The notes below the pieces were generated by a model. It saw only the letters and a program-made list of their open reading frames with translations, ran no database searches and had not been told where the DNA came from. A DNA stretch of 64,000 nt from Halocafeteria seosinensis (taxonomy: Eukaryota; Sar; Bigyra; Bicosoecida): contig LVLI01000140.1 in the NCBI GenBank assembly GCA_001687465.1, positions 1 to 64,000 of the forward strand. Reading direction: 5' to 3'. A program made the position numbers and the translations under genes. Below are positions 20,729 to 32,132 of the stretch, in pieces (within the stretch, counting starts at the first letter, position 1; each line of letters starts with the position of its first letter).

Positions 20729-23700
20729 ATGATGAATGAAAGAGAGTACCTGCACTCTCCTTTTCGCCAGCATTGGTTGGCTTGCAAGACATCTCGGCAA
20801 TGGGTTTGCCTCCCGGCGCTGCTGCTGCTGCTGTCATTCATTGTTCCGCGGGGAGCCTCATTACCAGAATGCGAATTTCTGAAGGGAAACGTGACCGTTC
20901 GCAAAGGAGAAAGGTGTATTTTAGATACATCTGAGATTTCTTTTTTTGAGTTCTTGAGAGTCCATGGGGACTTGATCATCGATGGTCCCGCGAAAGAGAT
21001 ACCCACGCGGACAGCTGTGCTCAGCGGCTCAATCGAGACCAATGGTAAGAATTGTAAACCAATCGTCATCGGAATGCTCTTAGTCGAGAATATCCAAGTT
21101 CGCAGGCATCAACAAGGCTACTACCCTTCGATTCGATGGCTTGAAGCTGGCGGTTACGAGCATTGCCCATTACCACGGTTCTTCGAACTTCCTGGATAAC
21201 CTCGTCCAGCTAAGCGGACATATAAGGGGTGAATACGAAATCCGTGGTTCAAAGAGCACCAAAATCAGGCTGGACATGAGCTCTCAAGTACAAGGGACAA
21301 GCCTCAACCTCGAAGAGAGTGCCAACTTAGAGATCGGCCCCTCCTGCAAAATTAATATGACTAGAGCCATAACCCTTGGTAACTTTACAGAGACACTAGT
21401 CAACAAAAAAGTGGCAATATTTGCAGGCAATTTCGTCCTCCACGAAAAAGCAATAATTGATGGGCATGGGCGAGGATTTGGAGAATGCGAGGGTCCTGGA
21501 AGCCCGTCTCGATCCAGTCGTGGCGGATCTCATGGTGGTTTGGGAAGCATTGAGGATGTGGATACGTTTGTGAAGAGGGAAAATTCCCTGTTGGTGAACG
21601 ATGATGTTTTCCTTCCGTCTCTTCCGGGAAGTGGTGGCTGTGACCGTGAACGTAACGGAAATGGCGGTCACGGAGGAGCCTACGTACAGCTTCATGTGTC
21701 AGGTCGCACTAAACTTCTTGGTGAGATTGATTTGAGAGGTGGAAACGGGCAATGGCCCCATCATCGTAGTCACCATGGGTACGTGAATCAATATTTTCTT
21801 TTTGAGTGTCTATCTCGTGGCGTTAAATTATATTGTATTCTGTACTCGTATCTTTGTCACCTGCAGTGCTGGGGGAGGTGCCGGTGGTGGTTTGTTACTG
21901 GAAACGGGCATATTCGAAAATCGCGGTGGCAAAATCAAAGCAAACGGGGGACGAGGAGCTCCTCGGCGTCGTAGGCAACCTGGAGAAGGAGGGGGTGGTG
22001 GCAGAGTTTCGGTGTATTGTGAGGAGCTTTTGAATGTATTTGGGACTCATGAGGTCCTTGTAGAGGTTGCTGGTGGAATCGTCGGTAGCTCGTCTTCCGT
22101 TCGGTCTGGTCCTGGGACATCATTTTTTGCTTGTGGGGGAACGGGGTCAATGCTAGTAGTAGATAGCCTATCTACCGGTTCCTTGCCAACATCTGGCATG
22201 CTCCTTGGCTCCCACGCTTTATCGGTCAGTAACGTGATTGTAAAGAGCGCAAGGCTTTATTTCAGGAATACACTAACTGGCACAGATCAAGCATTTTTGA
22301 GCTTGGGAAATATCAGTGGTGACAGCTATGGTACTTTGGAGTTCTCAAAGGGAGTAGTGGCTTCACTGGGGATGACTCGCGGCGAGTTTCACCTACGTGA
22401 CTCTTCAAAATCAGTGCAGATGTTACCACACGGCAGGCGGATTTTACGAACAAGTGCTACATTTTTTACAAACGCTCTATTAGTGACGTCGTATAATATT
22501 ATGTTTCGTGAGGGATCTAAGGGTGTGCTTCCACAAGATATATTTGTCTGCCAACAGAGTATAACTAATCATGGGACACTCTCTGGGGTAGTCAATGTGA
22601 CGTTCTGTCCAGAAGATAGTGAAAACGAGATTTTGGGTTCCACAGAAATTGAGGGCTGCACCGATCCCTCATTCGATAATTTTAATCCTCAAGCTTCAAA
22701 GGATGATGGATCATGTCGTAACGTTCAACCAAGTGGTTGTTCCTACACAATTGCTTCTGTAAGTAGTCTCAAAGTGAGCACTAAAATACTTGCTGCTATG
22801 CGTTAAAACCATATTGTAACATGGTACAGAACTACGATCCGGAAGTGGTGACAAATGATGGAAGTTGTAAACTTGCTCCAGGTCTCCGCGAGGGGTGTAC
22901 ATGCAAGGAAGCATTGAATTATGACCCCGAAGCTGAACTGTATGATGGCTCTTGCTCATACCCAGAGGCGGGTTGTACCTACGACATTGCGTTGAATTTT
23001 GATCCTGATGCAAAACTGGATGATGGTAGTTGCGCCTTCGAAGGATTGGGCGAGCTGCGCTCCCAATTGACGGAGTTGGAACGCAAAACGAAGGCCCAAG
23101 CCGACAGAATTAGGGAACTAGAACAACAGGTTACACAGCTATCTTCGGAGAAAGAACGAATTCAAGAGGAAGCGGAACAATGCGTAGACTCTCGCTCCAA
23201 GGCCGAAACTCGTGACCGCCGCGCACGAGGACGCTTACGTCAGTGTCAAAGTGTTATCAAGGAGATAGAACAAAGGCGTTATTCTAACGAAAACGCTACA
23301 GAAGAAGATAAAGCATCGACGGAGCATCAAAACGTGACGTTCGAGATGACTACTCAGAAAGTAGGATTTTCAAAGCGGAATTACCGCGTTAACGCTCCTG
23401 CTAACAAAATAGACCTTATCATTACACGAAAAATTGTGAATACCGGGCAGCAGGAGCAAGCCGAATTAGGCATGGCAGTAAAGCTTCTGGAAAGAAGTGC
23501 TCGGAAGGATATTGATTTTTCTGTGGCCGACAGCTTCCTCTTTTGGGAGGCTGGTGAGACCAGAAAGATCCTCCCAATTTGTATCACAGTCCCCTCGACT
23601 CTCAGACGTCCACTGGAATTCGAAGTTGAGCTTATCCCCTTCATTGAACCAGAGGAATCCTCTATCGTTAATTCGTCCCCTAATTCAACGACAACCGTCC

Positions 23701-23828
23701 GTATTGTGCCTCAGGAGAATCAAGAGGTGATAGACTCTGAAAGCGTTGCCAGGCAACAACGGATCTGGTGGGCTTATTGGTCTCGTCGTCTAAAGAAAGG
23801 CTTTGAAGCAAAAAGCGCTACCTCCTAA
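20729..23828 (+). CDS. Large secreted protein: Gly-rich beta region, TSP3-like Ca repeats, coiled coil, Calx-beta
   Basis: Four exons (20729-21044, 21106-21778, 21867-22758, 22830-23828) give 959 residues. A signal sequence (CLPALLLLLSFIVPRGAS) is preceded by about 27 residues. Residues ~50-560 are beta-rich with glycine clusters (GGGAGGGLLLETG, GGKIKANGGRGAP, GEGGGGGRVSVYC), as seen in large extracellular proteins of protists. Four acidic repeats follow, such as GCTDPSFDNFNPQASKDDGS and GCTYDIALNFDPDAKLDDGS, matching the calcium-binding GC-DP-A-NY-P-A--DDGSC motif. Then a Glu/Gln/Arg coiled coil (about 22 residues per heptad block) and a Calx-beta-like domain with ERSARKDIDFSVADSFLFWE. No membrane anchor is visible. 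A role in wall or surface adhesion is inferred. Confidence 0.7.
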
Positions 23829-24279
23829 CTATCCGAACAAGCACGGTTCCGGTTGTACCGGGAATCATGGGCAATACATGTAAGTGTTAAGTGTTAAGTG
23901 GAACTGAATCGACAATGAATCGAGTCTCCGGTTAGGCGAGGTACATGTATTTTGAACACTGTGTTCTAGTTTTTCATCCGCTTACATAAGCGAGCATTGT
24001 ATGTATTCACGTGAAGGTTTCATATTCAAATTGTGAAGGTTCCCCTCCTCGCGCGCCGCGCCGGTAGAGTTGAAGTAACACTACTGTAGTATTGAAATTC
24101 TGTCATACGTATTAAAGGATCTAGATTTCCTACACGACTTGCATAATTATTATATTGTGACTCTGAGGTTAGTGTTGGAGCTACGACGTCCCTTGCAGGC
24201 ACCCCAAGCCTGCGTTTTAACGCGAACTTGAACTATTCAGTCCAGTCATTGCTGCGAATAGTTACATTCACAAATACAG
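23829..24279. promoter_or_regulatory. Intergenic, promoter region of the sirtuin gene
   Basis: A 450-bp gap between same-strand genes. It includes a short GC-rich spot (gcgcgccgcgcc near 24050) and a directly repeated aagtgttaagtgttaag near 23882. No gene, RNA or mobile element seen. Confidence 0.35.
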
Positions 24280-25353
24280 ATGGAGGAAAAACGGGAGAGT
24301 TCGGAATCTTTAGGTGAAAAAATATCCCATTTAGTGGATCTCATTCGTTCCAGTAGAAGGGTGGTCGTCCATACGGGTGCTGGAATTTCGACAGGATGTG
24401 GAATACCGGATTTTCGTGGGCCACAAGGCGTCTGGACCTTGCGAGATCAAGGCAAGAAACTCCCTCGTCGACCACCCTTTCCCATTTATCCCAGCAAAGC
24501 CCACATGGCCGTTGTTGAGCTCGTTCAGCAAGAAGTTGTCAACTACGTCGTGAGTCAAAACACGGATGGTCTGCATGTGATGAGCGGGATCCCATTTAAT
24601 AAAATAAGTGAACTTCACGGGAATAAGCATCGTGAGCGATGTAGCAATCCCCGCTGCGGTCAGTCCTATTACAGGGATTACCCATGTCGACGCCGTGCCA
24701 ATGCCGTCCACGACCACAAAACAGGGAGGAAGTGCGAAAAATGCGGTTCGGAGCTTCATGACAGCATCGTGAACTTCGGAGAAAATCTTCCAGAAGACGA
24801 CATAGAGCGGGCCATCCGAGAATCCAAGAACGCGGACCTATGCATCGTCCTTGGTACCTCGCTCAAAGTCTACCCTGCTGCTGGAATCCCTTTGGAGCGC
24901 TACCCAACGTGCAAACTTGCAATTGTGAACCTCCAAGAAACGCCCGTGGACGATAAAGCCCATGTGCGTATGTTTGGGACTTGCGATGACGTCATGGAGA
25001 GACTCATGGCAAAGTTAGGGTACTCTATTCCGCCTTTCATTGCCCGGACTACGCTTAAATTCTCGATGCAGCATGGAAATCACATCACGATGGATGTAAA
25101 CATACCCGATTTGATTCGCTCTGTCGAGTTATCGTCCGCAGTGCCCCTGGTCAAAGAGCCCGGAAAGCTTAGATGGACTCTGAGGCAGTCGCGGAATTCT
25201 CTGGATTGTGATGCAACGATCCACTTCTTGGATCAGAAGAAGCTACAGCCACTTAAAATGAAAGTGCGTTTGGAAAAGGACACAACGAGCGAATTTCCCA
25301 TCAAGTATAATGTCCACGATCCCAGAGGTGACTCCTGGACCTTGGATGCATAA
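24280..25353 (+). CDS. SIRT6: SIRT6/7-class sirtuin (NAD-dependent protein deacylase)
   Basis: Intronless, 357 residues, starting at the ATG at 24280. The Rossmann motif HTGAGISTGCGIPDFRGPQG sits near residues 31-50, SQNTDGLHVMSG near 95, and the catalytic His in ELHGNKH near 111. Zinc-binding Cys pairs follow in the CSNPRCGQ and CEKCGS segments. NFGENLP, VLGTSLKVYPAAGIP and NLQETPVDDKA match the NAD pocket of class IV sirtuins. The compact Zn module and splayed WTL entry motif favour SIRT6 over SIRT1-5. SIRT6 acts on chromatin in DNA repair and metabolic gene repression. The C-terminal ~100 residues are not obviously conserved. Converges on the P450 gene (stops 185 bp apart). Confidence 0.9.
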   Translation: MEEKRESSESLGEKISHLVDLIRSSRRVVVHTGAGISTGCGIPDFRGPQGVWTLRDQGKKLPRRPPFPIYPSKAHMAVVELVQQEVVNYVVSQNTDGLHVMSGIPFNKISELHGNKHRERCSNPRCGQSYYRDYPCRRRANAVHDHKTGRKCEKCGSELHDSIVNFGENLPEDDIERAIRESKNADLCIVLGTSLKVYPAAGIPLERYPTCKLAIVNLQETPVDDKAHVRMFGTCDDVMERLMAKLGYSIPPFIARTTLKFSMQHGNHITMDVNIPDLIRSVELSSAVPLVKEPGKLRWTLRQSRNSLDCDATIHFLDQKKLQPLKMKVRLEKDTTSEFPIKYNVHDPRGDSWTLDA

Positions 25354-25538
25354 AACCCTGAGGTATGGATTAAGTAAGCTCCATCAGCTCTCTCCGGACT
25401 TATGTAGGTTGTAACTGTAAATACAATTTGTTTACCCCCCTTGCTCAAACATTTCAATTCGTAATGCATATGCAACAAATAAACAAAATAATATGTATAT
25501 TGTGGGTATACCAGAAATACCGAATTTAGATCCTCCGC

Positions 25539-27840
25539 CTATGGCTGAGCCGATACTTGCACTTTGATTCCGTTCTCCATGGGTAGAGTGAGGCTGTTAA
25601 GCGGCTTGACTGAGTCTTTATCTACCAGTTCCAGGTGATATTGCTGCATGAGATAGAAGCTAAACTTGACAATGTAGGAAAGGGACGGCGCAATCAGATC
25701 AAGACCTACGTTGTACAGCGCAGTCAGCACAGTCGTCGCTTCAAATAACGCCATACTTTGGCCCAAGCAAGTTCGCGGTCCAGCTTGAAAGACAGGATAT
25801 CGAAACATGGAAGGTTTAGGTTCGTCCACAAACCTGCGCTACCATAGCAACGGGACGTGCAACATTGAGTACTGACAAAAGCCAACTGGAGACCTACCTT
25901 TGAGGATTAAACTCGTACGGGTCTTTCCAGAGCCTACTTAGCCTTCCCATTGCGTATGGGAAATATATGACATACGAGTTACTTGGTACGAATGTCCCGT
26001 CCGGTAGAGTGTCGTCATGTACCGCTAGTTTTGCGTCTTTGGGAACAGAGGGATACAGTCGAAGAGCCTCTTTGACTACGGCCGGAACATACCTGAAGCC
26101 AACGAAGTCGCGGATACCTAATCAATGGTTACTTTCGGAAGACATGTCGTGCATCTTACGTCATTTCTCGGGTTTGATCGTATGTTGGTACTTTTGTATC
26201 ATCCGCTAGTACAGATCTTATTTCTTGTACCATCTGCGGAGCAATGATAGATTTTCAGCTCACATGCTTCCCCTGTACAACTTGTTCAGGACTGGCAGAA
26301 AACATACTTTTGCTTCTACCTCCGGATGCTGAGATACGAGGAACACAGTCCAACTGAGGGCTTGGGCAGTTGTATCTCTGTGATGGAAGAGGGTAGACAG
26401 ATTGATCACTCGTTGTTGCACTAGTGGTGGTATCTGAATAGGTGGGCATACCTTCCGGCAATTAGGAAATTCATTATGACGTCCCGCAACTCTTTGTCGG
26501 TGTACTTGGGATTGCCATTTTCATCTTCCACTTTCAAAAAACGCGAAAGGACGTCTTCTTTCGTGGTATACTCTTTGTTTCGTTTGCGTTCTTCGATAAG
26601 TCCGTACGCATATTCATCCATGACCTGTACAACCGCAATACAATTCAAGTAGTTCGACGAGGGTTGACCATATGCGTCTAGCCAAATGGGACGTGCCTTC
26701 ACGAGATTATTAAGCGTCTTCACGTCCGGGTCAAAATAGTATTGAAACTTCCAGAAAGGATTGAAGAACCGTTTCTCGACAATGTATTGAGCACTGCATT
26801 CACATAATACGCATGTGCTGCCGCTGGTGCCGAAACTGCGATACACGTACTGATTGAACGATTTGGCAAACGGAGTATCAGGCTGCACCATGGATTTGAT
26901 ATTCACTCCAAAGGCAATTTCCCCGATGGAATCGAGCGTGAAGCGATGAAACAAGTCGTGGGCATCCAAGGTTCCTCGGTTCTTCATTGCACTCTCGAAT
27001 TCCTGCAGGAATGGCGCAATATAGAAAATCATAGAGGAGAATCCCTTAAACAATAGACCTACATGAAGTAGCTCCTCTGCATGACTCCGGAAAGTAGTCG
27101 TCATCTTGTTCCGAAACTCCGTGGCGGAAAACATGTGAGACGCCATCTTCCGCTGGTTCTTCCACTTTTCGCCATCGACATTGAAGATTCCTGTGCATCT
27201 TAGTAAAGCAATATACCTTGAATACTTCAACGTTTCCTAAACAGACTCAGTTTGTCTTACCATCACCTAGCAGTTCCTTCAGATTTTCATGGAAATGAGG
27301 GCCCTTCACATAATTCTGCGTTTCTCGATGTAGCCAAGCCTTTATTGGTTTCAACGTCAAGCATAAATCGCATTTCTCCTTACATTGAAATGCGACTTCA
27401 AAATATGTTCGACGCAATCAGGATCGTGAATGATAATGAAGCGCGGAATGAGCGGCAGTTTGACCTGGAATGTACCCCCTTGGAACTGTGACAACGGGGT
27501 AGGATAAACCAATCATATCGTCTTCACCAGGAACCGTTCCGTCAAGACAAACGTCTGAGCACTCAACGTACAACATTGATGGCATGGTAAGCCAGTTTAT
27601 TCAGCGGGTCATCCGATACGAGCATAAGATTGCATAGGAACGGCCATTCAAAAGCCCCAGGGCAATTCACACGCTGCAACAACGCGATACTGAAGGATAC
27701 ACAAGCAACATCATCCAGTAATGGCATATCAGAAAACGCACCATGCGCTGGTAGTACTGGTTTACCAATATAGCCAAGGCAATGCTCCCAACAATGAGGA
27801 GAGCATTGTAAAGCGTAAGGTCCTCAGTGGATAGTCTCAT
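25539..27840 (-). CDS. Cytochrome P450, clan-86-like fatty-acid hydroxylase type
   Basis: Twelve exons can be joined: 27840-27742, 27673-27572, 27485-27384, 27315-27261, 27190-27063, 27002-26851, 26793-26703, 26624-26452, 26377-26308, 26233-26160, 26092-25898, 25833-25539, giving 511 residues. An N-terminal membrane anchor (ALLIVGSIALAILVNQYY) is followed by CVEHILKSHFN, NYVKGPHFHENL, GIFNVDGEKWKNQRKMASH, the oxygen-binding I-helix motif AGRDTTAQALSW, the K-helix KEALRLYP, YAMGRLSRLWKDPYEFNPQR and the heme loop FQAGPRTCLGQ with the Cys ligand. The C-helix WKNQRK and the GRDTTAQ pattern resemble CYP86/CYP704-type omega-hydroxylases, but the substrate is not known. ER location is inferred from the anchor. 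Confidence 0.9.
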
Positions 27841-28764
27841 CTTGGCCTACTCCCGCGCTCCTTTATTTCTCAACGCGACTCGAAGATAGCAGAGGAAGAG
27901 TACGTAAAGAGGGTAAGAACATGCCAAACCGACGGAAAGACTCTCTGTAGAGGAGGGAATACGCCCGCATCTCCTCGGTGATTGAAGTTGAAGTCGTGGC
28001 TTCGAAGACTTCGAATCGAAGTTCAAACGTGTTTCTCTTTTTGTAGACTACACTGGTCAAGTATTTTCATCCGTGGGATTGGAAAACAGTGAAATGATTT
28101 TGCTCCAGTAGAAGTGATAAATGGACGCGTTCAACTGCCAGCGGACCCGATGGCGTTGTCCAACGTGGATGCAAAATTCCACATTGATGCTAGGAATTGA
28201 GGCTTTGTAGTTGAGAGGACGTGAGCTTCTGTAGCTAAGATAAAAGGCAGTCCGACACTTTGAGTTTTCTGTATCTCCTTCGTTGATGTATTGAAGCGTT
28301 CACAAAGAAGTCAAGTGTGAATACGGGTCTCGGGTACCATAGTTGAACTCTTTCTGGGTTCACTTCTTCGCGACTGCCTAGCGGCTATTCGCTTAACATA
28401 TAAGTCCATCCTTATTACATTGGCTTCGAATGAGAAATAGTGTATGGAACCATTTACTAGCGCGTAATATGCAAGAAATACTTGACTCACGAACTTCCAA
28501 CGGCTTCTGTGTCAGAATCTGTGAACTCAGCTTGATGCTGTATCATACAGCCTGTATGCCGAGATAAGTTAGACGTCACTGACATTTATAATTGTTACTT
28601 CCTTTTCCTCATGCTACCGTGATTCATATTTTCAAAAAATGAAAACGTTGGTGTAGCAGGGATGCTGTGAGATCTTACGGGTAGGGAACTCAGCGTAACT
28701 TTATAGAGGTCCTGGAGAACCCGTCTCAGGGGAATATCAAGGTGATATCGAAGCAATAAAACGG
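27841..28764. promoter_or_regulatory. Intergenic region between divergent P450 and NAPE-PLD genes
   Basis: A 920-bp gap holding both promoters. Only short frames without domains were seen; no RNA gene, repeat or mobile element recognised. Confidence 0.4.
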
Positions 28765-30476
28765 ATGTTTCGGCAGCAGTTGGCAAGGATAAACCCGGGT
28801 ATCACTAAGTGTTCATATTTTTGGACTTTCACCCCTTGTTTAAGCCCATTATCTGCCTTGGGAACAGAGGCGCTGCCGGGGCCAACTTCGACTTTTTCGT
28901 CGTCTGTCCCTCCATTTGCACAAACAGTAGAGCAGCAAAGTGGGACAACTCCAGGTGTATCTAAAGCTGCTAGTATATTGCAGCCAACTAATAGCCGGAG
29001 TGCGCGGGAAATGGAGTCAAGTCAAGGATCTGCTGTGGGAGCTGCTCGCAGTACAGACACCGAAGCCATACTCGATAGTTTAGATGCTCGCTTGGAGCAG
29101 AAGCGAAACGGATATGGGCACCATTTGAAGAACGAATTCTGCAATCCATGGCCTAGCTATCGGCATCCGAGCTTGTGGGATGTGGCCAAAATGTAAGTGC
29201 AATTGGTGTTTCTACCATAGCTCTGGCACTGTAAAGTGAGACGTGTTTTGCTGTGTGGTATGCGCACGCAGGTTGTTTACCATGCGCACCAGCGCAGTTC
29301 CCAGAATACCGCAGCCTTCGGTAGAAAGAATGGACTGGGATAGGATTCGTTCTCCTCCGTCCTCTCACATACAGGCGACATGGCTGGGCCATGCCTCGTT
29401 CCTAGTTCAACAAGAAGGATTGAACATCTTGACGGATCCCGTATTTTGTGATAGGTGCGTTCTCAGCTTGTCCTTACTGTGCTCCATTGGATGAATCTTT
29501 AGCCTTCTTGCTTCGTCATCCTCATGTGTCGACAGAGCCTCTCCGCTACAATGGATTGGGCCTCAACGGTATACCCCGTTACCGTTCCGAATAGAAGAGT
29601 TACCGTCTATCGATTATGTACTCATTTCGGTAGGTTTACGATAATGTTGACGATGGGGCTCTACAACCCTTACTAATAGAAAATATTTTTATGCAGCATA
29701 ATCATTACGATCACCTGGATTCATACAGTGTCAAAGCTCTGATAGAGCGTAGCGGAGGTGACAAGATTCGTTGGATAGTGCCTTTAAAGCTAAAATCTAC
29801 TGTTGTCTCCCTTGGTGTTAATCCTAAGCAAGTGACTGAACTTGACTGGTGGGGAAGTTGTTTTGCGGAAACTCCTCTCGGGGGCAAAAGTCTTAGGATT
29901 GTGGGTGTTCCGGCTCAGCATCAAACCAATAGGCATGTATTCGACAGGATGTCTACATTGTGGTGTGGCTATGCTATAATTGGATCCCAAGAGCGCTTTT
30001 ATTTTTCTGGTGAGTTAAATAATGCAACTAGAGCTCTGTCCTGGCTGCTTTCAATTTATCGTCTTTGAACAGGTGATACTGGATACAGGTATCTCCCTGA
30101 GGGTGATGCTTATAGCGAGGAAGAGGAAACCGCGTCCCGATGTCCCGCTTTCCGAGAAATTGGTGACGAATTGGGTCCATTTGATCTCTGCTGTATCCCG
30201 ATCGGGGCATACAATCCTAGATGGTTTATGTCTGCAGTCCATGTCTCACCAGAAGATGCTGTGGAGCTGTTCAAGGATCTTCGAGCAAAGCGTGCTTTAG
30301 CGATGCATTGGGGAACATTCGTACTGACCGGAGAGCCTGTAGATGAGCCTCCCAAACGACTGTACGATGCTATGGTAAAGAAAGAGTTGAATCCTGAGGA
30401 TTTCGTCGCAGTAAAGCATGGCGCCACGTGCGACACCTCCGAAGAGGGTGTTCGACCTCAATTAAAGGTAACGTGA
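28765..30476 (+). CDS. NAPEPLD: NAPE-PLD-like zinc metallo-hydrolase (metallo-beta-lactamase fold)
   Basis: Five exons (28765-29192, 29272-29454, 29536-29629, 29697-30009, 30073-30476) give 473 residues. The first ~115 residues are Ser/Thr-rich without a domain. Homology begins at FCNPWPSYRHPSLWDV and runs through ATWLGHASFLVQQEGLNILT, DPVFCDRASP, the metal motif SHNHYDHLDSYSVKAL, WWGS, PAQHQTNR, LWCGYAIIGSQERFYFSGDT, PIGAYNPRWFMSAVHVSPED and MHWGTF. These match N-acyl-phosphatidylethanolamine phospholipase D, whose zinc ligands are the HxHxDH set plus later His/Asp. It would release N-acylethanolamines from membrane lipids, and bacterial and fungal relatives exist with other substrates. All key metal ligands are present. 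Confidence 0.9.
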
Positions 30477-30712
30477 TGCACGGTTGAGCGGCTAGTTGGT
30501 CGCCGATATGATCAGTGCAGCAAGGACCTTTTGTGGACAAATAATGGTGTCCGCTGCACTTGTGTTGGGGAGCCCTCCTGAAGGTGGAGTGGCGTCTGAT
30601 TGAATTCCTAATAAGCAATATTTTGAAGTAATACTACATGCATTAGTTCTTTCTCTTACTCTGTCTCCAGACATCATCTAACGCGAAGACTTTCTTCACA
30701 GGAATCTGCTAA

Positions 30713-30731
30713 GCGGCTTAGCCTAAGCCGC
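30713..30731. repeat. Perfect 9-bp palindrome with 1-nt centre
   Basis: Bases 30713-30721 (gcggcttag) are the exact reverse complement of 30723-30731 (ctaagccgc), separated by one base. It lies at the left edge of the rearranged duplicate described next. Confidence 0.9.
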
Positions 30732-31011
30732 GTCGACTTCACGAACCGATTTCACAGTCCTTGATCTATCTGATAGGCACGATACTGGCGTTCCATGCAT
30801 CACTGGTTGCTACAGTTTCAGCAGCTTCATCGGCATCATCGCACCACGACGGCCAATGGCTGGCCTCTTCAGCATTGTCGGATATCATGAACGTGAAGAT
30901 GACTCACTTTGACGGGGGATGAAACGCTCCCGAAGACTCTATCGTCCCAATTGTATGGCTCGTCCTCAGAATGAAGCCGAGAACGCCATTGTGCCCATAG
31001 ACTACTCAGAG
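30729..31011 (+). repeat. Rearranged duplicate of the farnesyltransferase-alpha promoter and exon 1
   Basis: The block copies about 32010-32297 in three pieces. 30729-30770 is direct (shared tttcacagtccttgat). About 30772-30960 is the reverse complement of about 32066-32250 and includes exon 1 with the ATG. About 30963-31011 is direct again (ctcagaatgaagccgagaac, equal to 32250-32269). So this copy is colinear with the gene's 5' end except that its middle ~190 bp has been flipped in place. Similarity is high by eye, with scattered substitutions. The inverted exon 1 lacks the rest of the gene and is non-functional. Confidence 0.8.
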
Positions 31012-31050
31012 ATAGCATATTTTACATACGCGTTCGCTATCTAATGTTCT

Positions 31051-31948
31051 TCAATATGTGCTTGTTTTGGGTTCAAAACTGAAAATTGTTCGCATTCTCT
31101 CCCATAATTTGCGTCGCTCTTGCGCAAATGGTTCGATGTGCTCTTTTGTTGCAGTGCCCGACACATCAGTGTAGTGAGAAACATCAATAACGAATCCAGG
31201 AGTACCTGCTAAGGACGACAATCGCCTCATCTCTTCCTCGTCTATGTTGCCAGTGCCTTTCGAATGTAGCTCCATGCATCCCACTTGAAATTGCTCCCGT
31301 CAAATGCTCCGCTAGCTGGTCATATTTTTTCCATGGAATTGTAGATTAGAACCACTCTGGCAAAGTCAACGTCGGTCGCAAGTAGGAGAATGCGATAATT
31401 CTTGGTGAGAAAACTGTCTTCAGCTAACGAACAGACAAAACTCTCCAGGGATTGGTGACTTTTCAACCGATCGAACTGGTCCACAACAATGATATTTTTC
31501 TTCATTTGGGCTGCAATCACAGACGAAAATGCCTGTTTGGACAATCCTGAACAACTTCATAAGGTACCCCCAGCGCTAGCAGCAGCGTTTGACGAATGTT
31601 CGCATTGGGTTCACGCCCAAAGGAATCATTTAAAGGCACAATGCAGCATCCATCAATGTCTTTCGATTCTTGTAGCCCTTTCAGCACTTTACGGGTGGCA
31701 TACGATTTCCCGCTTCCAGTCGGGGCACACAAAACAATAAAAGCAGCATTGATTCCATCCACTGAAACTTTACGAATGCATTCTTCTAAATTTCCATTAC
31801 AAACATACCAGGAATCCTCTGGCTGTAGTGTCAACTGTTGCACAGGTTGTTGTAGTCTAACCGAACCACTCTCGTCGTATAACAGTGATGTTTTTCGGAT
31901 CGCTCTAACAGCAGGCGCAACTAGCCGACTTGCTTCCACCCCCAACAT
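31051..31948 (-). pseudogene. P-loop NTPase (STAND/ORC-like ATPase) with frameshifts
   Basis: From the ATG at 31948 the protein reads through a strong Walker A, VLCAPTGSGKSYATRKVL, to ALGVPYEVVQ. The frame then changes near 31550 and continues with SKQAFSSVIAAQMKKNIIVV (Walker B-like KNIIVVDQFD) and RILLLATDVDFARVVLIYN. Further frame changes near 31320-31300 and 31270 precede a C-terminal stretch GFVIDVSHYTDVSGTATKEH. No intron with usable GT/AG sites and phase explains the first break. At least two indels make it a likely pseudogene or an assembly artefact. The ATPase core is visible but not assignable to a named family. It lies between the two copies of the farnesyltransferase 5' region. 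Confidence 0.5.
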
Positions 31949-32132
31949 TTTCCTTTGGCCTGTCTGTAAAGGATAGGAAAGAGACGTGCCAACGTGACAA
32001 AGACCGCGCACGCACGGCGGTCACTTCACAAGTTGGAACTGACTTCACAGTCCTTGATCCATTTAAGAGCCATACAATTGGGACGATAGAGTCTTTCGTC
32101 CCCTTCCGAAGTGAGTCATTTCCACCACGTTC

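Noticed and set aside
31596-31976. 126-codon plus-strand frame
   Set aside because: It lies exactly antisense to the Walker A part of the NTPase, whose motifs are clear; no domain on the plus strand.
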